Assembly: GCF_022533585.1 (NCBI RefSeq) | Contig: NZ_CP092827.1 | Location: forward strand, 970,001-1,034,000 | Source of the DNA: Pseudomonas sp. LS.1a | GTDB taxonomy: Bacteria > Pseudomonadota > Gammaproteobacteria > Pseudomonadales > Pseudomonadaceae | Reading direction: 5' to 3' | Length of the DNA: 64,000 bases | Part shown: positions 45,993 to 57,856 of the stretch, piece by piece | Layout of the letters: the number at the start of each line of letters is the position of its first letter | Position numbering within the stretch: position 1 is the stretch's first letter | Notes under the pieces: model-generated | Seen by the model: the letters and a program-made list of their open reading frames with translations, nothing else | Databases searched by the model: none | Told to the model about the DNA's origin: nothing | Made by a program: the position numbers and the translations under genes

Positions 45993-47450
45993 ATGAGTGA
46001 AGAGATCCTGATCAACATCACCCCGATGGAGTCACGCGTGGCGGTGGTGGAAAACGGGGTGCTGCAGGAAGTGCACGTCGAGCGCACCCAGCGCCGGGGC
46101 ATCGTCGGCAACATCTACAAGGGCAAGGTGGTGCGCGTGCTGCCGGGCATGCAGGCGGCCTTCGTCGACATCGGCCTGGAGCGTGCGGCGTTCATCCATG
46201 CCTCGGAAATATCCCAGCGTGAAGGCTCGGCGGTAGAGAACATCACCGCCCTGGTGCATGAAGGCCAGGCCCTGGTGGTACAGGTGACCAAGGACCCGAT
46301 CGGCACCAAGGGCGCGCGCCTGACCACCCAGCTGTCGATCCCGTCGCGTTACCTGGTGTACATGCCGCGCAGCAGCCATGTCGGTATTTCCCTGAAGATC
46401 GAAGACGAAGCCGAGCGCGAGCGCCTCAAGCAGGTGGTCAGCGACTGCATGGTAAGCGAGAACATCAAGGACGCTGGCGGCTTCATCCTGCGCACTGCGG
46501 CCGAAGGCGCGCGCGCCGAAGAGATCCTGCAGGACATCCGCTACCTGCGCCGCTTGTGGGAGCAGATCGGCACCCAGATCAAGACCTGCGGCGCGCCCAC
46601 GGTCATCTACGAGGACCTGGGCCTTGCCCTGCGTACCCTGCGCGACCTGGTCAACCCGAAGATCGAGAAGATCCGCATCGACTCGCGGGAAACCTTCCAG
46701 AAGACCACGCAGTTCGTTGGCGAGCTGATGCCGGAAATCGCCGACCGCCTCGAACACTATCCGGGCGAACGGCCGATCTTCGACCTGTACGGTGTCGAGG
46801 ACGAGATCCAGCGCGCGCTGGAGCGCAAGGTACCGCTCAAGTCCGGTGGCTACCTGGTGGTCGATCCGGCTGAAGCGATGACCACCATCGATGTGAACAC
46901 CGGCGCCTTCGTCGGCCATCGCAACCTTGAAGAGACCATCTTCAAGACCAACCTCGAGGCCGCCACCGCCATCGCCCGGCAACTGCGCCTGCGCAACATT
47001 GGCGGCATCATCATCATCGACTTCATCGACATGGAAGACGAAGAGCACCAGCGCCAGGTGCTGCGCACCCTGGAAAAGCAGCTGGAGCGCGATCACGCCA
47101 AGACCAACATCATCGGCATCACCGAACTGGGCCTGGTACAGATGACCCGCAAGCGCACGCGGGAAAGCCTGGAACAAGTGCTGTGCGAGCCCTGCCTGGC
47201 CTGCCAGGGCCGCGGCAAGCTGAAAACCCCCGAGACCATCTGTTACGAAATCTTCCGCGAGATCCTGCGCGAGGCCCGTGCCTACCAGGCCGAAGGCTAC
47301 CGCGTGCTGGCCAACCAGAAGGTAGTCGACCGGTTGCTGGATGAAGAGTCCGGTAACGTCGCGGAGCTGGAGGCCTTCATCGGCCGAACCATTCGTTTCC
47401 AGGTGGAGTCGATGTATTCGCAGGAACAATACGATGTGGTGCTGCTCTGA
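45993..47450 (+). CDS. rng: Ribonuclease G
   Basis: A 485-residue endoribonuclease of the RNase E/G family, acting in 16S rRNA 5' maturation and mRNA decay. The S1 domain spans about 35-125 (GIVGNIYKGKVVRVLPGMQAAFVDIGLERAAFIHASEI). Catalytic aspartates lie in TTIDVNTGAFVG and IIIDFIDMEDEEH. The zinc link is CEPCLACQG. It lacks the C-terminal scaffold of RNase E, so it is RNase G. Follows maf after 54 bases. Confidence 0.96.
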   Translation: MSEEILINITPMESRVAVVENGVLQEVHVERTQRRGIVGNIYKGKVVRVLPGMQAAFVDIGLERAAFIHASEISQREGSAVENITALVHEGQALVVQVTKDPIGTKGARLTTQLSIPSRYLVYMPRSSHVGISLKIEDEAERERLKQVVSDCMVSENIKDAGGFILRTAAEGARAEEILQDIRYLRRLWEQIGTQIKTCGAPTVIYEDLGLALRTLRDLVNPKIEKIRIDSRETFQKTTQFVGELMPEIADRLEHYPGERPIFDLYGVEDEIQRALERKVPLKSGGYLVVDPAEAMTTIDVNTGAFVGHRNLEETIFKTNLEAATAIARQLRLRNIGGIIIIDFIDMEDEEHQRQVLRTLEKQLERDHAKTNIIGITELGLVQMTRKRTRESLEQVLCEPCLACQGRGKLKTPETICYEIFREILREARAYQAEGYRVLANQKVVDRLLDEESGNVAELEAFIGRTIRFQVESMYSQEQYDVVLL

Positions 47451-47532
47451 GGCCTTCTGAAACGCGCCACGGGTGGCCCGGGCTGGCAAAACCGGTACGA
47501 CGGGCCATCATGGATAAACGACCTGGAGGGCC

Positions 47533-50500
47533 ATGGCCATGGGACGTCTGACCCGCGTTCTTGTCGCCTTGACCCGCTGGGGCCTGGGCGTTTGCGCCCT
47601 GCTGGCGGTACTGGTGGCGCTGTATGTCAGCCTCGGTCGCGAACTGGTGCCGTTGGTGGCCGAGTACCGCGCCGATGTGGAGGCCAAGGCCGAGCAAGCC
47701 TTGGGGTTGCCCGTGCACGTCGGTGCCCTGGAAGGCCGCTGGAGCGGCCTGGCGCCGGTGCTGCGGGTGCGCGACCTGCAACTGGGCGATGGGGCCACGG
47801 CCCTGCGCCTGGACGACGTCAAGGTAGTACCCGATGTCTGGGCCAGCCTCACCGCCCGCGAAGTACGCCTGGCACGCATTCAGCTGGGCGGTCTGCAACT
47901 GATCCTGCGCGAGAACGAGCAGGGGGCCTGGAGCCTCGAAGGCTTGCCAAAGCAGAACGATGCGCCGCTCGACCCGGCCGAGTTGCTGCAGCGCCTGCGC
48001 CAGCTGGGCCGCATCGATGTGTTCGACAGCCAGGTCACCCTGCACCCCTGGCAGCGCGACCCGCTGACCCTGACTTACGTGAGCGCCGGCCTGCAGGCCG
48101 GGGCTTCGCGCCAGGCCCTGGACCTGCGCGCGACCCTGCCCGATGGCCAGCCCCTGGCGCTGAACCTGCGCAGCCGTGCGTCGGCCAACGCCTGGCGCGA
48201 CGGCCAGGTCGAAGCCTACCTGAGCCTGCCGCAGAGTGACTGGGCGCGCTGGCTGCCGCCTCGCCTGCTGGGCCAGTGGCATGCCGACGCCTTGCGGGCG
48301 GGCGGCGAGTTCTGGGTCGACTGGCGCAACGGGCAGTTGCAGCAGGGCGTGGTGCGCCTCAATGCACCCGAGCTGCAGGGCGCCTATGCCGGGCGCAAGG
48401 CGGCCACACTGAACAACCTGGCCCTGGGTGCCTGGTTCCAGCGCCGGGAGCAAGGCTTCGATGTAGTGGTCGATTCCCTGGCCATGGATATCGGCAAGAC
48501 CCGTTGGGAATCGCACCTGCAATTGCAGCAGCGTCCTGGCGAGGATGCAGCCGCGGAAAGCTGGCAAGTGCAGGCCGACCGCCTCGACCTCACGCCGTTG
48601 ACCCCGCTGATCGATGCCCTGGCGCCGTTGCCGGACAAGGTCATGGCCGTGGTCGATGGCCTGAAGGTGACCGGCGCACTGCGCAATGTGCGCCTGCAAG
48701 CACGGCCCAAGGCCGAGGGTGACCAGCGCCTGCAGTTCGAGGCCAACCTGGAGAAGGTCGGTTTCGATGCCTATCACAATGCCCCGGCGGCCGGTAATGT
48801 CAGCGGCAGCATCAGCGGTGACCTTGGCCATGGTGAACTGCGCCTGGATACCGAGGCATTCATGCTGCACCTGTACCCGATCTTCGCCAAACCCTGGCAC
48901 TACCAGAAGGCCAATGCGCGCCTGACCTGGGCCTTGGACAAGGAAGGTTTCACCCTGGTCGCGCCTTACCTCAAGGTACTGGGCGAAGAGGGCAAGATCG
49001 CCGGTGACTTCCTCATTCGCCTGTTGTTCGAAGAGGGCCGCGAGGACTACATGGACCTGCGCGTCGGCCTGACCGAAGGCGATGGTCGCTACACCGCCAA
49101 GTACCTGCCCGAGGTGCTCAGCCCGGCCCTCGACGAATGGCTGCGCAGCGCGATCGTCAAGGGCACGGTGGACGAAGGCTACTTCCAGTACCAGGGCTCG
49201 TTGAACCATGGCGCCGCACCGGAAGCCCGCAGCATCAGCCTGTTCTTCAAGGTGCGTGATGCAGCCCTGGACTTCCAGCCGGGCTGGCCACAGGTGCAGC
49301 ACGTGGATGGTGATGTGTTCATCGAGGACAGCGGTGTGCGCATCAAGGCCCAGCGCGGCGTGCTGCTCGACACCAAGGTCAGTGATGTGAGCGTCGATAT
49401 CCCGCATGTCGACGAGGGCCAGCAAAGCCACCTGTACCTCGATGGCGACTTCGACGGCAGCCTGGGCGATGGCCTGAAGATCCTCAAGGAAGCGCCAATC
49501 GGCACTGGCGAGATCTTCGCAGGCTGGGAGGGCGAGGGGCCGCTCAAGGGCAAGGTCAAGCTCGACATTCCGCTGGTCCGCGGGGAGCGGCCGAAAGTGC
49601 AGGTGGACTTTGCCACCAGCGATGCGCGGCTGAAAGTCGCGCCGCCGAGCCTGGAGTTGAGCCGCCTGAAGGGTGACTTCAGTTTCGATTTCGACAAGGG
49701 CCTGAGCGGCAAGGGCATCAGCCTGCAGGCCTTCGGCAAGCCGGTAACGGCGCAAATCACCGCCGAAGGCCAGCCAGGGCAGATGCAGACCCGCATCAAC
49801 GCCAATGGTCGGGTCGCGCTCAAGGCGCTGACCGACTGGCTGCAGTTCAACCAGGCCTTGCCTGCGTCCGGCGACCTGCCGTACCAGTTGCAGGTCAGCT
49901 TGGGTAGCCGGGACAACCGCCTGAGTGTCACCTCCAGCCTCAAGGGCCTGGCCATCGACCTGCCGGCACCGTTCGGCAAGGCGGCCGCAGATACCCGTGA
50001 CAGCCGGTTCAGCATGAGTCTGCAAGGCCCGGAACGGCGCTTCGATGCTGCTTACACCGACCTTGCCCGCTTCGCCTATGCTGCGCCGGCTGACAAACTG
50101 GCCCAGGGCCGTGGCGAATTGTTGCTGGGCGCAGGTGACGCCCAGCTACCTGCCGGCCAGGGCCTGCGGGTACGCGGGCGCCTGGAGGCACTGGACCTGG
50201 CGCCCTGGCAAGAGCAGGCGGCGCGGCTGGCCGGTGACGATCCGGGCGGTAGCGCGCGGCAGAACCTGCAGGGCGTCGACCTGAGCATCGGCCAGTTGAA
50301 AGCCTTTGGCCTGGACCTGAACCAGGCCGTGGTGCGTCTGGCCCGTGGTGGCCCGGCCTGGGATCTGCGCCTCGACAGCAAGGAGGTCATCGGCAACGCC
50401 CGGGTGCCGGACGCCAAGGGCGCGCCCATGGTCGTGCGCATGCAGACCTTGCGCCTGCCCGCCGCCAGCGCTGCTGAAAAGCAGGCCGAGGCACAGGCCG

Positions 50501-51366
50501 AGGAGGGCCCGGACCCGCTGGCCTCGTTCGACCCGCGCAAGGTGCCGGCGCTGGACCTGAGCATCGACAAGCTCTACCGCGGTGACGACCTGTTCGGCAG
50601 CGCGTCACTCAAGCTGCGGCCGACCGCGCGCGGCGTGACCGCCAGCGATATCGACCTCGACTTCAAGGGCCTGCGTATCGATGGTGGCGGCGGCTGGGAA
50701 GGCGAACCGGGCAGCACCAGCAGCTGGTACAAAGGGCGCCTGGACGGCAAGAACCTGGCGGATGTGCTCAAGGCCTGGGGCTTTGCCCCGACCGTGACCA
50801 GCCGCGACTTCCGCCTGGATGTGGATGGCCGCTGGCCGGGTTCGCCGGCCTCGGTGAGCCTCAAGCGCTTCTCCGGCAGCATGGACGCAGCGCTGCGCAC
50901 CGGCCAGTTCGTCGAGGTCGAAGGCAGTGCCCAGGCGCTGCGGGTGTTCGGCCTGCTCAACTTCAACTCCATCGGCCGGCGCTTGCGCCTGGACTTCTCC
51001 GACCTGTTCGACAAGGGCCTGGCCTACGACCGGGTCAAGGGCTTGCTGGTGGCCAGTGATGGTGTCTACGTGACCCGCGAGCCAATCGCCGTGACCGGCC
51101 CGTCGAGCAACTTCGAGCTGGACGGTACCCTGGACCTTGTACGCGACCGGGTCGATGCCAACCTGCAGGTGAGCCTGCCGGTGACCAACAACCTGCCGCT
51201 GGCGGCCCTGATTGTCGGCGCGCCGGCCGTTGGCGGGGCGCTGTTCCTGGTCGACCGGCTGATCGGTGATCGCGTGTCGCGCTTCGCCAGCGTGCACTAC
51301 CGTGTCGAAGGGCCGGTGAAAGAGCCTAGAATCACATTTGTGAAACCTTTCGAGAAATCCCGCTAG
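47533..51366 (+). CDS. yhdP: YhdP-family AsmA-like envelope protein
   Basis: A 1277-residue protein. The N-terminal helix spans about 14-34 (RWGLGVCALLAVLVALYVSLG), anchoring it in the inner membrane. A long periplasmic part with DUF3971 and AsmA_2-type beta repeats follows, and a conserved C-terminal block FVEVEGSAQALRVFGLLNFNSIGRRLRLDFSDLF. In E. coli YhdP is one of three AsmA-like bridges moving phospholipids to the outer membrane. Ends two bases before the next gene region, so co-transcription with the amidase is likely. Confidence 0.93.
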   Translation: MAMGRLTRVLVALTRWGLGVCALLAVLVALYVSLGRELVPLVAEYRADVEAKAEQALGLPVHVGALEGRWSGLAPVLRVRDLQLGDGATALRLDDVKVVPDVWASLTAREVRLARIQLGGLQLILRENEQGAWSLEGLPKQNDAPLDPAELLQRLRQLGRIDVFDSQVTLHPWQRDPLTLTYVSAGLQAGASRQALDLRATLPDGQPLALNLRSRASANAWRDGQVEAYLSLPQSDWARWLPPRLLGQWHADALRAGGEFWVDWRNGQLQQGVVRLNAPELQGAYAGRKAATLNNLALGAWFQRREQGFDVVVDSLAMDIGKTRWESHLQLQQRPGEDAAAESWQVQADRLDLTPLTPLIDALAPLPDKVMAVVDGLKVTGALRNVRLQARPKAEGDQRLQFEANLEKVGFDAYHNAPAAGNVSGSISGDLGHGELRLDTEAFMLHLYPIFAKPWHYQKANARLTWALDKEGFTLVAPYLKVLGEEGKIAGDFLIRLLFEEGREDYMDLRVGLTEGDGRYTAKYLPEVLSPALDEWLRSAIVKGTVDEGYFQYQGSLNHGAAPEARSISLFFKVRDAALDFQPGWPQVQHVDGDVFIEDSGVRIKAQRGVLLDTKVSDVSVDIPHVDEGQQSHLYLDGDFDGSLGDGLKILKEAPIGTGEIFAGWEGEGPLKGKVKLDIPLVRGERPKVQVDFATSDARLKVAPPSLELSRLKGDFSFDFDKGLSGKGISLQAFGKPVTAQITAEGQPGQMQTRINANGRVALKALTDWLQFNQALPASGDLPYQLQVSLGSRDNRLSVTSSLKGLAIDLPAPFGKAAADTRDSRFSMSLQGPERRFDAAYTDLARFAYAAPADKLAQGRGELLLGAGDAQLPAGQGLRVRGRLEALDLAPWQEQAARLAGDDPGGSARQNLQGVDLSIGQLKAFGLDLNQAVVRLARGGPAWDLRLDSKEVIGNARVPDAKGAPMVVRMQTLRLPAASAAEKQAEAQAEEGPDPLASFDPRKVPALDLSIDKLYRGDDLFGSASLKLRPTARGVTASDIDLDFKGLRIDGGGGWEGEPGSTSSWYKGRLDGKNLADVLKAWGFAPTVTSRDFRLDVDGRWPGSPASVSLKRFSGSMDAALRTGQFVEVEGSAQALRVFGLLNFNSIGRRLRLDFSDLFDKGLAYDRVKGLLVASDGVYVTREPIAVTGPSSNFELDGTLDLVRDRVDANLQVSLPVTNNLPLAALIVGAPAVGGALFLVDRLIGDRVSRFASVHYRVEGPVKEPRITFVKPFEKSR

Positions 51367-51374
51367 GAGTGCCC

Positions 51375-52226
51375 ATGAAGGCAGCGGTAATCCAGATGGT
51401 CAGCCAGGACGATGTGCTGGCTAACCTGCAGCGCGCCGGTGCCCTGCTGGAGCAGGCCGCGTCTGGCGGTGCACGGCTGGCCGTGCTGCCGGAAAACTTC
51501 GCCGCCATGGGCCGCAAGGACGCCGCTGCCATCGGGCGCGCCGAAGCGTTGGGCGAAGGGCCGATCCTGCCATGGTTGAAACGCACCGCCCGCGACCTCA
51601 AGTTATGGATTGTCGCCGGTACCTTGCCATTGCCACCGGTCGGCCAGCCCGAGGCCAAGGCTCATGCCTGCTCGCTGCTGATCGACGAACACGGCGAGGT
51701 AGCGGCACGCTATGACAAGCTGCACCTGTTCGACGTCGACGTTGCCGACAACCGTGGCCGCTATCGCGAGTCCGACGACTACGCACACGGCGCCCAGGTG
51801 GTGGTGGCTGATACGCCGGTGGGGCGGCTGGGGCTGAGCGTGTGCTACGACCTGCGCTTCCCCGAACTGTACAGCGCGCTGCGCGCCGCCGGCGCGGAGC
51901 TGATCACTGCGCCGGCCGCGTTTACTGCGGTAACGGGCGCGGCGCACTGGGAAGTGCTGGTGCGCGCCCGTGCCATCGAGACCCAGTGCTACCTGCTGGC
52001 TGCGGCCCAGGGTGGTACCCACCCGGGGCCACGGGAAACCCATGGCCATGCGGCGATCGTCGACCCCTGGGGGCGCATCGTCGCGGAACAGGCGCAAGGT
52101 GAAGCGGTACTGCTCGCCGAGCGCGACATTGACGAACAAGCGTCCATCCGGGCGCGCATGCCGGTGGTATCGCACCGGCGCTTTTTCTCGCAGGGCGCGT
52201 TGCGGCCTGCGCACACCTCGGAGTGA
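51375..52226 (+). CDS. Nitrilase-superfamily amidase (Nit1/deaminated-glutathione-amidase-like)
   Basis: A 283-residue carbon-nitrogen hydrolase. The Glu-Lys-Cys triad is E40 (LPENF), K115 (RYDKLHLFD) and C157 ([12 protein letters not shown]). The [16 protein letters not shown] loop points to the Nit1 branch, which cleaves deaminated glutathione in repair. Starts at ATG 51375 with AGGAG five bases upstream. A GTG two codons earlier overlaps that site and is unlikely. The yhdP-nit-tldD order is conserved in pseudomonads. Confidence 0.92.
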   Translation: MKAAVIQMVSQDDVLANLQRAGALLEQAASGGARLAVLPENFAAMGRKDAAAIGRAEALGEGPILPWLKRTARDLKLWIVAGTLPLPPVGQPEAKAHACSLLIDEHGEVAARYDKLHLFDVDVADNRGRYRESDDYAHGAQVVVADTPVGRLGLSVCYDLRFPELYSALRAAGAELITAPAAFTAVTGAAHWEVLVRARAIETQCYLLAAAQGGTHPGPRETHGHAAIVDPWGRIVAEQAQGEAVLLAERDIDEQASIRARMPVVSHRRFFSQGALRPAHTSE

Positions 52227-52228
52227 CT

Positions 52229-53668
52229 ATGAGCCAGATGTTATCCACCGTCAGTGAGCAGCTCCTGGCCCCAGGCGGCTTGACCCTGGACAGCCTGCAG
52301 AGCGTGCTGGGTGAGTTGGCTGGCCCCGGCATCGATGCCGCCGACCTGTATTTCCAGGGCCAGATCTCGGAAACCTGGGCGCTGGAAGACGGCATCGTCA
52401 AAGAGGGCAGTTTCAACCTCGACCAGGGCGTGGGCGTGCGTGCCCAGTCCGGTGAGAAGACTGGCTTCGCCTACAGCAACGCGATCAACCTCGAGGCGCT
52501 GACCTCGGCCGCCCGGGCCGCCCGTTCGATCTCGCGTGCCGGGCAGAACGGCAAGGTACAGGCCTTCCGCAGCCAGGACGTGACCGCCCTTTATTCGGCG
52601 GACAACCCGCTGGATGTGCTCAGCCGTGCCGAAAAGGTCGAGCTGCTCAAGCGTGTCGACGCCGCTACTCGTGCCCTGGACCCGCGTATCCAGCAGGTCA
52701 GTGTGAGCATGGCCGGGGTCTGGGAGCGCATCCTGATCGCTGCGGCCGATGGCAGCCTGGCCGCCGACGTGCGCCCGCTGGTGCGCTTCAACGTCAGCGT
52801 CATCGTCGAGCAGAACGGCCGCCGCGAGCGTGGCGGGCAGGGCGGTGGCGGGCGTACCGACTACCGCTTCTTCACCGAAGAACGGGTCATGGGCTATGCC
52901 CGCGAAGCGCTGCGCCAGGCCCTGGTGAACCTGGAAGCGATCCCGGCGCCGGCCGGTACCCTGCCGGTGGTGCTGGGTTCGGGCTGGTCAGGGGTGCTGC
53001 TGCACGAGGCTGTCGGCCATGGCCTGGAAGGTGACTTCAACCGCAAGGGCAGCTCGGCGTTCAGCGGCCGCATTGGCGAGAAGGTGGCGTCGAGCCTGTG
53101 CACCATCGTCGACGACGGCACCCTCGAAGGCCGCCGTGGTTCGCTGAGCGTGGACGATGAAGGCACCCCGACCGAGTGCACCACGCTGATCGAGAACGGT
53201 GTGCTCAAGGGCTACATGCAGGACAAGCTGAACGCGCGCCTGATGGGCATGGCGGTGACCGGCAACGGCCGCCGTGAATCCTACGCGCACCTGCCGATGC
53301 CGCGCATGACCAACACCTACATGCGTGCTGGCGAAAGCGACCCGCAGGAAATCATCGCTTCGGTGAAGAAGGGCATCTACTGTGCCAACCTCGGCGGTGG
53401 CCAGGTGGACATCACCAGCGGCAAGTTCGTGTTCTCGACCAGTGAGGCCTACCTGATCGAAGACGGCAAGATTACCGCGCCGGTGAAGGGGGCAACCCTG
53501 ATCGGCAATGGCCCGGAGGCGATGAGCCGGGTGTCGATGGTCGGTAACGACCTGGCGCTGGACAGTGGGGTAGGGACTTGCGGCAAGGACGGGCAGTCGG
53601 TGCCGGTCGGGGTCGGGCAGCCGACCCTGAAGCTGGATGCGATTACCGTGGGCGGTACAGGGGCGTGA
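52229..53668 (+). CDS. tldD: Metalloprotease TldD
   Basis: This 479-residue catalytic subunit of TldD/TldE carries the zinc motif H259-E-x3-H264 ([13 protein letters not shown]). Other family blocks are [21 protein letters not shown] and [14 protein letters not shown]. The pair processes modified peptides (for example microcin B17 precursor) and degrades CcdA in E. coli. The ATG at 52229 lies just after the amidase stop. The partner pmbA is nearby at 54437, with the minus-strand darP gene between them. Confidence 0.96.
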   Translation: MSQMLSTVSEQLLAPGGLTLDSLQSVLGELAGPGIDAADLYFQGQISETWALEDGIVKEGSFNLDQGVGVRAQSGEKTGFAYSNAINLEALTSAARAARSISRAGQNGKVQAFRSQDVTALYSADNPLDVLSRAEKVELLKRVDAATRALDPRIQQVSVSMAGVWERILIAAADGSLAADVRPLVRFNVSVIVEQNGRRERGGQGGGGRTDYRFFTEERVMGYAREALRQALVNLEAIPAPAGTLPVVLGSGWSGVLLHEAVGHGLEGDFNRKGSSAFSGRIGEKVASSLCTIVDDGTLEGRRGSLSVDDEGTPTECTTLIENGVLKGYMQDKLNARLMGMAVTGNGRRESYAHLPMPRMTNTYMRAGESDPQEIIASVKKGIYCANLGGGQVDITSGKFVFSTSEAYLIEDGKITAPVKGATLIGNGPEAMSRVSMVGNDLALDSGVGTCGKDGQSVPVGVGQPTLKLDAITVGGTGA

Positions 53669-53689
53669 TGGCCATCTGGGACCGCTTTG

Positions 53690-53805
53690 CGGTCCTTTCG
53701 CGACGCAAGGCCGCTCCCACAGGGACCGCGCCGTGCAGAAATGGCAGCGCACTTACTGTGGGAGCGGCCTTGTGCGGCGATTGGGCCGCCAAGCGGCCCC
53801 GGCGA
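53690..53805. repeat. REP pair, GGCCTTGCG variant, between tldD and darP
   Basis: Divergent cores (CGCAAGGCCGCTCCCACAGG and its inverse CTGTGGGAGCGGCCTTGTGCGG) lie between convergent genes. An inner GGACCGC repeat is also present. It is a third subtype in this window. Confidence 0.82.
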
Positions 53806-53806
53806 T

Positions 53807-54328
53807 TCAGCGCAAGCCGCGTTGCAGCTCGTCCAGGTCGCGGATGTACTTGAACACCTTGCGCGCGGCGGCAGGCGGTTTGTTCCGCGCCTTCTCGTGC
53901 TGGGCATGGCGTACCAGCGAGCGCAGCTGCTGGCGGTCGGTGTCGGGGTACTCGCTGACGAAGCGCTCGAGGTCTTCGTCATTGCCGTCGATCAGCCGGT
54001 CGCGCCAGCGCTCCAGGTTGTGGAAGCGTTCGTTGTACTGGCGGGTCGAGCTGTCCATCTGTTCGAGCAAGGCGTGGATGGCATCCAGGTCTTGCACGCG
54101 CATCAGCTTGCCGACGAACGACATGTGGCGTTTGCGGGCACCGTGTGCGGTGTGCTTGCTGGCTTCGGCCAGGGCCTTGCGCAGCTCGTCGGTCAACGGC
54201 AGGCGGGCCAGGGTATCGGCCTTGAGCGTGGTAAGGCGCTCGCCGAGTTCGACCAGCGCATGCAGCTCGCGCTTGATCTGGGTTTTGCTTTTTTCGCCGT
54301 CGAAGGCGTCGTCGTTTGAATCAACCAT
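53807..54328 (-). CDS. darP: Ribosome maturation protein DarP (YjgA)
   Basis: A 173-residue DUF615 protein ([30 protein letters not shown] start, [27 protein letters not shown]). In E. coli DarP assists late 50S assembly. It is on the minus strand between tldD and pmbA, an arrangement common in Pseudomonas. The ATG at 54328 is the first in frame. Confidence 0.94.
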   Translation of the reverse strand: MVDSNDDAFDGEKSKTQIKRELHALVELGERLTTLKADTLARLPLTDELRKALAEASKHTAHGARKRHMSFVGKLMRVQDLDAIHALLEQMDSSTRQYNERFHNLERWRDRLIDGNDEDLERFVSEYPDTDRQQLRSLVRHAQHEKARNKPPAAARKVFKYIRDLDELQRGLR

Positions 54329-54436
54329 GGTGGCAGTCCGCTAGAAATCGCCGCCATGATAACCAGTCGGGGGCCGCTTGTCCGGCCCGGTCGTAGAATG
54401 ACCCTTGCCGAACGCAGAATTTGAGTGGAGAGAACC

Positions 54437-55783
54437 ATGAGTGCAGTCCAGAGCGTAGGTCCCAAGGACCTGCCAGCATTGCAGGAGCAGGTCGAGGCGA
54501 TCATCGCCGAAGCGCGCCGCCAGGGGGCCAGTGCCTGCGAAGTGGCGGTGTCGCTGGAGCAGGGCCTGTCCACCACGGTACGCCAGCGTGAGGTCGAAAC
54601 GGTCGAGTTCAACCGCGACCAGGGCTTTGGCATCACCCTCTATGTTGGCCAGCGCAAAGGCTCGGCCAGCACCTCGGCCAGTGGCCCGGAAGCGATCCGC
54701 GAAACCGTCGCCGCCGCCTTGGCAATTGCCAGGCATACCTCCGAGGACGAATGTTCCGGCCTGGCCGACGCAGCGCTGATGGCCCGCGAGATTCCGGACC
54801 TGGACCTGTACCACGACTGGAACCTGGAGCCGGAGAAGGCCATCGAGATGGCCCTGGCCTGCGAGGCGGCGGCGTTCGACGCCGACCCACGGATCCTCAA
54901 TGCCGACGGTACCACCCTCAATACCCATCAGGGCTGCCGCGTGTATGGCAACAGCCATGGCTTCATCGGTGGCTACGCCTCGACCCGGCACAGCCTGAGC
55001 TGTGTGATGATCGCCGAAGGCGACGGGCAAATGCAGCGTGACTACTGGTACGACGTGAACCGCCAGGGCAACCTGCTGGCCGACCCGCGTAGCATCGGCG
55101 TGCGCGCCGCCCAGCGTGCCGCCAGCCGCCTGGGTGCGCGGCCGGTGCCCACCTGCGAGGTGCCGGTGCTGTTCTCGGCCGAGCTGGCCGGTGGCCTGTT
55201 CGGCAGCTTCCTGTCGGCCATCTCCGGCGGCAACCTGTACCGCAAATCCTCGTTCCTGGAGGGGACCATTGGCCAGCGCCTGTTCCCCACCTGGCTGACC
55301 CTCGACGAGCGTCCGCACATTCCGCGGGCACTGGGCAGTGCCGCATTCGATGGCGATGGCCTGGCTACCTATGCCAAGCCGTTTGTCGACAAGGGCGAAC
55401 TGGTGTCGTACCTGTTGGGTACCTATTCCGGGCGCAAGCTGGGGTTGCCAAGCACGGCCAACGCCGGCGGCGTGCACAACCTGTTCGTCAGCCACGGTGT
55501 CGAAGACCAGGCGGCGCTGATCCGCCGCATGGGTCGCGGGCTGCTGGTGACCGAGCTGATGGGGCATGGCCTGAACATGGTGACGGGGGATTATTCCCGT
55601 GGCGCGGCAGGGTTCTGGGTCGAGAATGGCGAGATTCAGCACGCGGTGCAGGAAGTGACCATTGCCGGGAACATGAAAGACATGTTCCAGCAGATTGTCG
55701 CGATTGGCAGCGATCTTGAGACCCGCAGCAACATTCACACCGGTTCGGTGCTGATCGAGCGGATGACTGTAGCAGGCAGTTGA
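54437..55783 (+). CDS. pmbA: TldE/PmbA, partner subunit of TldD
   Basis: A 448-residue homologue of TldD without an HExxxH motif, as expected for the TldE subunit. Landmarks are CEVAVSLEQGLSTTVRQREVETVEFNRDQGFGITLYVGQRKGSAS and HNLFVSHGVEDQAALIRRMGRGLLVTELMGHGLN. The chosen ATG at 54437 follows a GGAGAG site. The protein completes the zinc protease heterodimer. Confidence 0.95.
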   Translation: MSAVQSVGPKDLPALQEQVEAIIAEARRQGASACEVAVSLEQGLSTTVRQREVETVEFNRDQGFGITLYVGQRKGSASTSASGPEAIRETVAAALAIARHTSEDECSGLADAALMAREIPDLDLYHDWNLEPEKAIEMALACEAAAFDADPRILNADGTTLNTHQGCRVYGNSHGFIGGYASTRHSLSCVMIAEGDGQMQRDYWYDVNRQGNLLADPRSIGVRAAQRAASRLGARPVPTCEVPVLFSAELAGGLFGSFLSAISGGNLYRKSSFLEGTIGQRLFPTWLTLDERPHIPRALGSAAFDGDGLATYAKPFVDKGELVSYLLGTYSGRKLGLPSTANAGGVHNLFVSHGVEDQAALIRRMGRGLLVTELMGHGLNMVTGDYSRGAAGFWVENGEIQHAVQEVTIAGNMKDMFQQIVAIGSDLETRSNIHTGSVLIERMTVAGS

Positions 55784-55796
55784 TCCATAACCTGCA

Positions 55797-55882
55797 CCGG
55801 CCTCTTCGCGGGCTTGCCCGCTCCCACAGGTACCGTGGCGCGGTCCTTGTGGGAGCGGGTTTACCCGCGAAGAGGCCGGCGC
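55797..55882. repeat. REP pair (BIME) after pmbA
   Basis: Cores CGCGGGCTTGCCCGCTCCCACAGG and TGTGGGAGCGGGTTTACCCGCG are flanked by CCGGCCTCTT/AAGAGGCCGG. Confidence 0.93.
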
Positions 55883-55912
55883 AGGCACTACAGAATTTTC
55901 AATGAAACCGAA

Positions 55913-55938
55913 GACCCGGCCCCCGCGCCGGGTTTTTG
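55913..55938 (+). terminator. Rho-independent terminator after pmbA
   Basis: ACCCGGC/GCCGGGT stem followed by TTTTG. An outer GAAAC/GTTTC extends the pairing. It separates pmbA from the iron-regulated fagA operon. Confidence 0.8.
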
Positions 55939-55978
55939 TTTCATCACCTTTTTCTTGAAGTGATTCTAGTTATCACAT

Positions 55979-55997
55979 AATAATGAATATCATTATC
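55979..55997. promoter_or_regulatory. Fur box upstream of fagA
   Basis: AATAATGAATATCATTATC matches the consensus GATAATGATAATCATTATC at 16 of 19 positions, and lies 13 bases before the fagA ATG. This is the best Fur site in the window. Confidence 0.85.
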
Positions 55998-56010
55998 CGG
56001 TAACTCGGCG

Positions 56011-56404
56011 ATGATGTTCATGAAACCCGTCCTCCGCGAACTGCCCTACCTGGAAAACTGGCGTTGGCTCAGCCGACGCATACGCTGCGCGCTCGAACCC
56101 GACGAGCCGCGCCTGATCGAGCATTACCTGGCCGAAGGGCGCTACCTGGTGTGCTGCACCGAGACCTCGCCATGGACGGTGGCGCTGACTTCCTTTCGCC
56201 TGCTGCTGGATACCGCCTGCGACCGCATGCTGCCCTGGCATTGGCGCTGCCTGTGCCTGGACCAGGCCTGGCGCCCGCTGCTGGACCTGCGCAACCTCGA
56301 CCGCGAGGCACAGAACCCGCGTTGGCAGCCCTACGCCCTGCAGTTGGCCAACTGCCGCCTGCTGCCGTCGATTTCTCCCGATGAACTGATGCAAGGATTT
56401 GATG

Positions 56405-56412
<8 letters not shown>
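56011..56412 (+). CDS. fagA: Fur-associated protein FagA
   Basis: A 133-residue protein matching the small first gene of the fagA-fumC-sodA operon of pseudomonads (LRELPYLENWRWLSRRIRCALEPDEPRLIEHYLAEGRYLVCCTETSPW). Six cysteines, several paired or near-paired, might bind metal. Function is unknown. Three in-frame ATGs (56011, 56014, 56020) compete and none has a clear ribosome site. It overlaps fumC. Confidence 0.88.
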
Positions 56413-57781
<1,369 letters not shown>

Positions 57782-57856
57782 CCCGGAGTCACGGCCCAAG
57801 CGCCTGCGATGGCCGCGCTGGCCATCGCCCAACCCATGCCTACGGAATTTGCTGAC

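Noticed and set aside
47464..47532. Possible REP or regulatory element between rng and yhdP
   Set aside because: No REP core and no clear inverted repeat, just a short leader.
47377..50025. 882-codon open frame antisense to yhdP and rng
   Set aside because: Long antisense frames are common in GC-rich coding DNA. The translation is low-complexity and the plus-strand genes have clear family matches.
53690..53853. Short ORFs in the REP region after tldD
   Set aside because: They are translations of REP palindromes.
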